35,424 nt of DNA from a virus. Of this stretch, positions 30,487 through 35,424 are shown piece by piece. Below the pieces are notes generated by a model that did no database searches, was not told where the DNA came from, and saw only the letters and a program-made list of their open reading frames with translations. The first letter of the stretch is position 1. Each line of letters begins with the position of its first letter. The stretch spans positions 1 through 35,424 of IMG/VR virus record IMGVR_UViG_3300047408_000041. One strand, 5' to 3'. The position numbers were made by a program, and so were the translations under genes.

Positions 30487-31389
30487 CTAGTGCTGGCCTA
30501 TGGTGGCCAGTGTCTTTTGGGAGGGCTCAAAGCCTGGCCACCCTGCAGAGCCTGGGCAGATAAATCTGCAGGTGGCCACTATGTATGGCTGTGCTCTGTA
30601 CCAGTCCAGTACAGCTGCAGATCCTGGCAGATCCTCTGCCTCAATCTCCAGCAGCTGGGCCTGTGTTGGGTGCTGCCTCTGCTCTGGTGGGTATTTATCA
30701 ATCAGTGAGCATCCCCATTCTGCCACCAGGATTTTGTATGAGGGTGCCCACCTGTGGTATTTGGCAGCATTTGCAGAAAACCCATCCTCCACAGCGTGCT
30801 TTGCATACTGGAAATAGCTGTCACAGCACAGGCCCTGCACCAGGTTAGGTGTATTGAGGATGAGCTTATACGCATCCCACCATCCTCCCTGGGCCTCAAT
30901 CTCTGCCCAGTGTCCAGGCCCATCTGCCAGTGGTGCCAGCCACAGCTGCAGCTCCTGCTGGAGGAGAGCCACCACTGCACTGCTGTGGCCATGCCCTGCC
31001 CAGTAGGTGCCCAGCAGGCTCCTCAGAGTGTGGATGGCATTCGTGATGAGCCACTGCCAGTTAAAACATTCGTGCACTGGCAGCTGGCCATTTGGCTCTG
31101 TGTCCAGCTGGTATATCCTCACTCCCACTGGGTGCAGCTGCACTATCTGCTCATACCACCTCCTGCCCAGCTCCTGGTATGAGTAATAGCTGCCATCCGG
31201 CCTGGTGGAATTGCTGCACCTGGCTATATACAGGCCTCCTGGGTGGGTGAGCTCCAGCTGGGCCACATTATCAGCTGTATGCTCTGGCATCAGTTTGGCT
31301 CCCTCAAACTTGCCCAGCTCATACGCACTGATTTGAGCCCTGTCCAGGAGGCCTGGCCTGTTTGGCAGGTGCAGTAGTTTTCTAGCCAT
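30487..31389 (-). CDS. Glycoside-hydrolase-like protein of the lysis region
   Basis: A 300-aa protein. YQLDTEPN (Glu98) and ILVAEWG (Glu225) resemble the acid/base and nucleophile motifs of clan-A TIM-barrel glycoside hydrolases, and their spacing of about 127 residues fits. The N-terminal ISAYELGKFEGAKLM has the start of a barrel strand. There is no signal peptide, so access to the wall would need a holin. It overlaps the holin-like gene by eight bases. It may be a second endolysin or a virion-associated depolymerase. The substrate is unknown, and it could instead be a peptidoglycan glycosidase of new type. Confidence 0.55.
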   Translation of the reverse strand: MARKLLHLPNRPGLLDRAQISAYELGKFEGAKLMPEHTADNVAQLELTHPGGLYIARCSNSTRPDGSYYSYQELGRRWYEQIVQLHPVGVRIYQLDTEPNGQLPVHECFNWQWLITNAIHTLRSLLGTYWAGHGHSSAVVALLQQELQLWLAPLADGPGHWAEIEAQGGWWDAYKLILNTPNLVQGLCCDSYFQYAKHAVEDGFSANAAKYHRWAPSYKILVAEWGCSLIDKYPPEQRQHPTQAQLLEIEAEDLPGSAAVLDWYRAQPYIVATCRFICPGSAGWPGFEPSQKTLATIGQH

Positions 31390-31804
31390 TGCTGGCAGGG
31401 CCTTTTTTGAGGGCCAGGATCTCTCCCTCTGTGAGAGGCACCTGCTTTACAGGCACCCTGGGCAGATCCGTTTGGCCATGTATCTGGGTGGCCACACCAA
31501 AGGCCATTAGCACGTCCAGGAGCCAGGTGGCCCAATTCCAGGCATCCTGGGAGAGGAGCACATACAGGGCATACAGAATGGTGGGCACTATGGCTGTGAT
31601 TGCCCATGTGAGCCACCTGGCAGCAAATGGTGAGGCAGGGTGCCCTCCATCCTGCAGATTTTGCAGCACAAAGGCCACCACCCTATTTACCACCACTCCA
31701 GCTGCAGGCCCTAGTGCATAGCCTATGAGATCCAGCAGTGTCTGTGTATCTTTGTCGTGCACCACCTGTAGGAGCACATACAGGGCATATAGAACAAATA
31801 GCAT
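31382..31804 (-). CDS. Holin-like membrane protein
   Basis: A 140-aa protein with three or four hydrophobic segments: VLYALYVLLQVV at the N-terminus, LIGYALGPAAGVVVNRVVAF (26-45), TWAITAIVPTILYALYVLL (about 67-85) and WLLDVLMAFGVAT (about 93-105). The C-terminus is charged. It lies between the amidase and the hydrolase-like gene, the place for a holin. AGGAGG is seven bases before ATG 31804. Confidence 0.65.
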   Translation of the reverse strand: MLFVLYALYVLLQVVHDKDTQTLLDLIGYALGPAAGVVVNRVVAFVLQNLQDGGHPASPFAARWLTWAITAIVPTILYALYVLLSQDAWNWATWLLDVLMAFGVATQIHGQTDLPRVPVKQVPLTEGEILALKKGPASNG

Positions 31805-31904
31805 CTCAGTGCCTCCTATCTTTTGTTAGTGATTAGTGATTGAGCTGTCCAGAGATCACACCAGAGCCAGGGTTGATCCCAGCTGTCTGTATCATCCGGC
31901 TCCA

Positions 31905-32630
31905 TTAGCCAGCCACCCTGCCATCCCACAGAGGGATGCCACCCCATACTTTGCCTGGCCAGTTTTCCGGCTTGCGTATATCAAACAGGTGGCCATAGAA
32001 TGTGGCCCAGTCGAATGGGCCAGCATTCGGATCTGTGTGGGCCTCCCTGGCTCTCTCATAGGTGGCCTGCACCTGGCCAGCTCCTGCCAGATCCCTCACA
32101 CTCCCAAATGAGGCATCCCAGTGTGAGCAGATGTGCAGGTTTGAGATTTTGGCCACAGCTGCATGATATGCGATTGAGAGAGCCAGTTTGATGTACTGGG
32201 CCTCTGTGAATAGCTGGCCACCATCCCCATTCTGCAGGTTTTCCAGCTCATAGCCTCTGGCGTGCAGATTGAGGAGCCTCTGGCCTCTCCAGCTCCCTGG
32301 ATTGCAGTGTCCACAGCCAAAGCCTGCAGGCACCATGTCATAAATCGTAAAATCATCCCTGGGTATGAGCTGGTGAGCACATACCAGTCTGCCATCCCTC
32401 ACACTGCCTGCTGGCTCTAATTCGTGCCAGTTTGCATCCACTTTGGCAGCAAAGTATGGCAGGGTGTTTGAGCCCACTGTGCCGTGCACCAGCTCCACCT
32501 CCTCACTCCACTTTGAGTAGGGTGTATACAGGATGGGTGGTGTTAGATAGCCTGTGTCGTTTGCTGCACTCCTCTGCCATACAGGCTTTACCTGCATCTT
32601 TGCAGCATAGTCTGGGTAATTCACACTCAC
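31905..32630 (-). CDS. N-acetylmuramoyl-L-alanine amidase (endolysin)
   Basis: A 241-aa protein from GTG 32630, eight bases after GGAGG; a TTG at 32636 is too close to it. The Amidase_2 pattern: LVHGTVGSNTLPYF with His49, ARGYELENLQNGDGG (family IGIELEN-like), ICSHWDASF with His170, and HTDPNAGPFDWATFYGHL with Asp200, matching the zinc ligands His, His and Asp and the family C-terminal DPG-x-FDW. An extra Cys-containing loop (GCGHCNPG) lies near residue 105. It cuts the amide bond between MurNAc and the stem peptide. No signal peptide is seen. Confidence 0.85.
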   Translation of the reverse strand: MSVNYPDYAAKMQVKPVWQRSAANDTGYLTPPILYTPYSKWSEEVELVHGTVGSNTLPYFAAKVDANWHELEPAGSVRDGRLVCAHQLIPRDDFTIYDMVPAGFGCGHCNPGSWRGQRLLNLHARGYELENLQNGDGGQLFTEAQYIKLALSIAYHAAVAKISNLHICSHWDASFGSVRDLAGAGQVQATYERAREAHTDPNAGPFDWATFYGHLFDIRKPENWPGKVWGGIPLWDGRVAG

Positions 32631-32659
32631 TCTCAATACCTCCTATGGTTGATTAGTGA

Positions 32660-33142
32660 TTAGTCTGCATCGTCGTTTGCGTGTTTGGCCAGGTATCTCT
32701 CCTCCCTGGCCAGCTCATCCTTTGAGGGTTTTTCGTTTTTGTATTTGCGTGCAAATACCAGGTGCCTCACCTCCTCCCTCAATTCTCTCCTGTCCAGTCG
32801 TGCCAGCAGGGCATCCACTCCCAGCACAGCTGCAATGCCTATAAAGAAAATAGAATTGATGAGCTCAAATGTTTGTAGGCCTGTGTCGTGTGGAGGAGGT
32901 TGCAGGATAGATTGCACACCCAGGCTCACAAACAGGCCCACCACTCCCATCCTCACTGCCTCTGCCCTCACTGCACTGGAGGCCTCAATCCTATAGGCTC
33001 TGGGCAATCTATCACGGATCACTCCTCTCCAGTCCACCAGGCTATCCACAAACGTCCAGGCCACCAGGCAGAATGTGATTGCTACTATTGAGGTGTATAC
33101 CATCTCCAGAGGTGATGCATTCCCTGTGGCAAATATGTCCAT
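32660..33142 (-). CDS. Three-pass membrane protein of the lysis region
   Basis: A 160-aa protein with hydrophobic segments at about 15-34 (VYTSIVAITFCLVAWTF), 65-82 (VVGLFVSLGVQSIL) and 93-113 (SIFFIGIAAVLGVDALLA). A charged coiled-coil end follows (ELREEVRHLVFARKYK). It might be a holin, a spanin partner or an antiholin. The start ATG 33142 has GAGGAGG upstream; the intervening bases include ATCACGAAT, a variant box. Confidence 0.6.
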   Translation of the reverse strand: MDIFATGNASPLEMVYTSIVAITFCLVAWTFVDSLVDWRGVIRDRLPRAYRIEASSAVRAEAVRMGVVGLFVSLGVQSILQPPPHDTGLQTFELINSIFFIGIAAVLGVDALLARLDRRELREEVRHLVFARKYKNEKPSKDELAREERYLAKHANDDAD

Positions 33143-33148
33143 TCGTGA

Positions 33149-33427
33149 TTAGTCCCTCCTCTTTAGCACCCTCAATCTCACATTTAGCTCCTCCACCCTG
33201 AGCTCCTGCTCTGTGATCCTGGTGGCCACATCACTGGGTGAGGGATCCTGGCCCTCTGTGCTGGGCACCAGTGAGCCAGGATCCACACCAGGCCCTGGGA
33301 TGCCTGGTATGTGGTGCCCTTTACTCTCTGCAGGCCCTGGTGGCCTCTGGTGCCCTCTCAATCTCTCCCAGGCAGCTCTGAATGTACTGGCCAGCTCTGC
33401 AGCTGGAGAGGTTATATCAATACTCAT
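33149..33427 (-). CDS. Small unknown protein between membrane genes
   Basis: A 92-aa protein with an N-terminal helix (ELASTFRAAWERLRG), a Pro/Gly-rich middle, and a C-terminal helix (ITEQELRVEELNVRLRVL) suited to a coiled coil. It overlaps the next gene upstream by ATGA. Family unknown. Confidence 0.6.
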   Translation of the reverse strand: MSIDITSPAAELASTFRAAWERLRGHQRPPGPAESKGHHIPGIPGPGVDPGSLVPSTEGQDPSPSDVATRITEQELRVEELNVRLRVLKRRD

Positions 33428-33684
33428 GCATCATCACCACTCTTTGTTTGCTGGGCAATATCCAGGGCCTGGGCCTGGGCCTGGATGGCTTTATCTGTCA
33501 CATTCGCACTCTTTAGGGCCAGGGCTCTCCAGATCTCCAGCTCCCTCACTACTCTCCTATGGGTGCTGCCAAATACCCAGAGAGGTTTTTCTCTGGCTCC
33601 TGCCACCAGAATGAGGAATAGCACAGCTGTGACACTGAGGCCCCCCACTGTATCTATAATGCCTTTGATCTCTGCTGGATCCAT
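33424..33684 (-). CDS. Small single-pass membrane protein
   Basis: An 86-aa protein. A transmembrane segment (LSVTAVLFLILVAG) covers about residues 16-29, followed by a charged cytoplasmic-type helix (VVRELEIWRALALKSANV). It may be a small holin or an antiholin. GGAGG lies shortly before ATG 33684. It overlaps the downstream gene by four bases. Confidence 0.6.
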   Translation of the reverse strand: MDPAEIKGIIDTVGGLSVTAVLFLILVAGAREKPLWVFGSTHRRVVRELEIWRALALKSANVTDKAIQAQAQALDIAQQTKSGDDA

Positions 33685-33734
33685 TCTCCTCCCTGCTCAC
33701 TCTCTCTCTCTGCCTCCTCCCTGCTCTCTGCCCT

Positions 33735-34004
33735 TTACTTTTTGAGCCTGTACAGTTTGGCAGCTGTGGCCTGCACGTGAATGCTATCCACCAGGGCCTG
33801 CTGGGCCACCAGAGCTGCCTGGTATTGAGCTGGCGTGAGAGCATTCGCACCAAATACGGCATCCAGGTCTGCCTGCACTATCTGGATGCCATTTGTCTGC
33901 ATTGCTGCATACTCCTGCTGGAGGGCACTCCAGGCATCTGCAAACTGGAGAGTGTTTGATATGAGTGTTTGGGTGTCCTGTATAAATCCCTGCGTACGTG
34001 CCAT
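33735..34004 (-). CDS. Small helical unknown protein after the tail-tip gene
   Basis: An 89-aa helical protein (TLQFADAWSALQQEYAAMQT, QYQAALVAQQALVDSIHV). AGGAGG lies eight bases before ATG 34004. It is located between the tail-tip and lysis genes, so it may be a tail accessory or fiber chaperone. Family unknown. Confidence 0.65.
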   Translation of the reverse strand: MARTQGFIQDTQTLISNTLQFADAWSALQQEYAAMQTNGIQIVQADLDAVFGANALTPAQYQAALVAQQALVDSIHVQATAAKLYRLKK

Positions 34005-34026
34005 AATGCGTGCCTCCTATTAGGTG

Positions 34027-35424
34027 CTAGGTGTATATTTTACGTCCGGCCACCCTGGGTGGCCCCATCTGCATATTACCAGGTGTGCCTGTTTTCGTGA
34101 TCTGCACCTCAATCCACACATCTCCTGTCACAGTAGGATTGTTTGAGAATGATGTCATGGGTGCAGGGTGTGCCCAGGTGTCGTGTGCTGTTAGGGAGGT
34201 ATTGAGGGTGCCCATACTCAGGGTGCCAGAGCCACTATTGAGCCTCCTCAATTCTATAGTCCAATAGCTCAATCCGCTGTTTGTAGTGTATACAAAATAG
34301 CTGATGTCGAATTGAGTTATTAGCATACCGTTTTTGCCATCCAGCGTGCAGGCAAATACCTCTGTGTTTGCACTATATGGCTGTGCACCCAGATAGGTGG
34401 CCATAGGCAGGAGCTCCTCTGCACCCAGCCACCTGGTGCCATCACTCTCCAGCACCAGGCCTGCCTGGGCTATTACCTGCCAGTTTGCATTATCACTCTG
34501 CACTGCCACCACTTGATTTTTTTCTATCAGTGGGTATGTGCTAATACCATCAATCAGCTGTGAGGAGGTGGTGGCCAGTGTCACCTTTGCAGCTCCTCCA
34601 GTATTTTTGATTATGTACACCCTGCCACCTATGCCCACAGCTGTGGGCAGGGTGGCTGTGAATGGTGAGAGAGAGCTGCACAGGTACACTGTGGCACTGC
34701 TGTCCAGGGTAAAGCCTGCAGTTTTTGATATTGTGGTGAGGCCTATGGTATCCAGTCGTGCCAGTTTGGCAGCTGTAATGCTGGCATCTGCCAGTTTGGG
34801 TGTAGTGATTGCCAGGGCCTTTACATCCTGTGTCCTCACCTCTGCCCTGAATACCAGGTTATCTATCCACTGGTACTGGCCTGCAGCTGTAAAGCCTCCA
34901 GGCCCTGTGATTTTCAGTCGTGCATACCTGCTATTTGGATAGGCAAATATCCCTCCGTTTGCATTCTGCTGGCTCCAGGTGGAGGTGGTATTGTTTGGCC
35001 CTGTTACACCACTCACAGAGCCCAGGAATGCAAAGTTAACATCGTAATAGTCCACCTCAAATACATCAGCAGGCAGACTGGCATCAGATCTGCCATCCGC
35101 ATCCAGCAGGTATGATTTGCTCCCATCCACTCTAAAATAATCACTAATGATTGAGGGTGGTGTGCCTCCTGCAGAGAGTTGATCAAACCGTATGGAGTAA
35201 TTGCCATCAGAGGCCTGGCTATTATCCCAGAGTACATGGCCATTGCCTGTGCCGTTTGAGAGTGTCCACCCATCTGGGCTCACAGGCCCTGGCCTCCTCT
35301 CCAGCCACTCAAAGGATGGATTGTACAGCTGCTCATGCACCCTGCCAGCTGTCGTGCCACTCACCAGAGCAGCTGCACCTAGATGGCCATACCCATCTAT
35401 TGCCTGCACTGTGCTGGTAAAGGC
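34027..35424 (-). CDS. Tail-tip hub/receptor-binding protein, C-terminal part
   Basis: This is the same gene as 1-2158, continued across the contig ends. The frame is open to the end of the window and joins position 127 through the repeat. Within this part are the end of the third fibronectin-III-like repeat, and a jelly-roll region reading NPSFEWLER, then SDGNYSIRFDQLS, similar to carbohydrate-binding modules. Next comes a repeat-rich part (ITTPKLADASITAAKLAR), and a typical phage-fiber end domain with LIDGISTYPLIEKNQVVAVQ and SDNANWQVIAQAG. The final 130 residues form a beta-rich terminal domain. Stop at 34027. A methionine at 35409 is internal, not the start. Confidence 0.85.
   Translation of the reverse strand, partial: AFTSTVQAIDGYGHLGAAALVSGTTAGRVHEQLYNPSFEWLERRPGPVSPDGWTLSNGTGNGHVLWDNSQASDGNYSIRFDQLSAGGTPPSIISDYFRVDGSKSYLLDADGRSDASLPADVFEVDYYDVNFAFLGSVSGVTGPNNTTSTWSQQNANGGIFAYPNSRYARLKITGPGGFTAAGQYQWIDNLVFRAEVRTQDVKALAITTPKLADASITAAKLARLDTIGLTTISKTAGFTLDSSATVYLCSSLSPFTATLPTAVGIGGRVYIIKNTGGAAKVTLATTSSQLIDGISTYPLIEKNQVVAVQSDNANWQVIAQAGLVLESDGTRWLGAEELLPMATYLGAQPYSANTEVFACTLDGKNGMLITQFDISYFVYTTNSGLSYWTIELRRLNSGSGTLSMGTLNTSLTAHDTWAHPAPMTSFSNNPTVTGDVWIEVQITKTGTPGNMQMGPPRVAGRKIYT
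35298..35424. repeat. Terminal direct repeat, right copy
   Basis: Identical to 1-127. It marks the overlap at which the contig circularises to 35,297 bp. The extra copy is probably not present in the real genome. Confidence 0.95.

Noticed and set aside
1-35424. tRNA genes, CRISPR arrays, insertion sequences, integrase or attachment sites
   Set aside because: I looked for cloverleaf-type motifs, regular repeat-spacer patterns, transposase or recombinase signatures and found none.

Overview
This window is a complete, circularly closed genome of a tailed dsDNA bacteriophage. The first 127 bases recur exactly as the last 127 (1-127 = 35298-35424), the usual assembler overlap of a circular or circularly permuted contig, so the unique genome is 35,297 bp. 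Every gene I can support is on the minus strand and coding is nearly gap-free. The longest stretch without a gene is 186 bp (30301-30486), and nothing over 300 bp is gene-free. The head, neck and tail genes are those of a siphovirus with an HK97-type capsid: terminase, portal, U35-type protease, capsid protein, tail tube, frameshifted tail chaperones and tape measure. The host is bacterial, judging by strong Shine-Dalgarno sequences and a perfect TTGACA-17-TATAAT promoter, but I cannot name it. The DNA is GC-rich yet almost without CpG: I count 7 CpG in bases 1-1260, where base composition predicts roughly 90. Arg is mostly AGG/AGA. This is the most unusual global property of the genome.

In transcription order (high to low coordinate), a terminator hairpin (30409-30448) ends the lysis genes and a consensus promoter (30366-30394) starts the early region. 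The early genes are a 512-aa multi-zinc protein, a zinc/helix-turn-helix protein and a secreted barrel-like protein. A small Cro-like regulator follows behind its own promoter, then a DUF932 protein. After a hairpin comes a zinc-ribbon/membrane-protein cluster and a RecT-like annealing protein. The replication block holds an initiator gene with an iteron origin inside it, a membrane peptide, a DNA methyltransferase, a DUF1064 nuclease, a MazG-like protein and several unknowns.

The late region starts after the hairpin at 17615-17649. It runs TerS, TerL, portal, protease, capsid, a disordered protein, a MuF-type head protein fused to a zincin metalloprotease, connectors, tail tube, chaperones G/GT, and tape measure. 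One 1,142-aa tail-tip protein follows, cut by the contig ends (1-2158 plus 34027-35424). The lysis region holds small proteins, three membrane proteins, an amidase and a glycoside-hydrolase-like protein.

Three features recur. One is a 9-bp box, ATTAGTGAT, in either orientation in most intergenic gaps; it lies in the spacer of the best promoter and occurs twice as a large palindrome. The second is a ribosome-binding site, GGAGGTACTA, before many non-structural genes. The third is an unusual density of CxxC zinc-type proteins in the early half. No integrase, tRNA, CRISPR array or transposon was seen, so lysogeny is not supported by this sequence.
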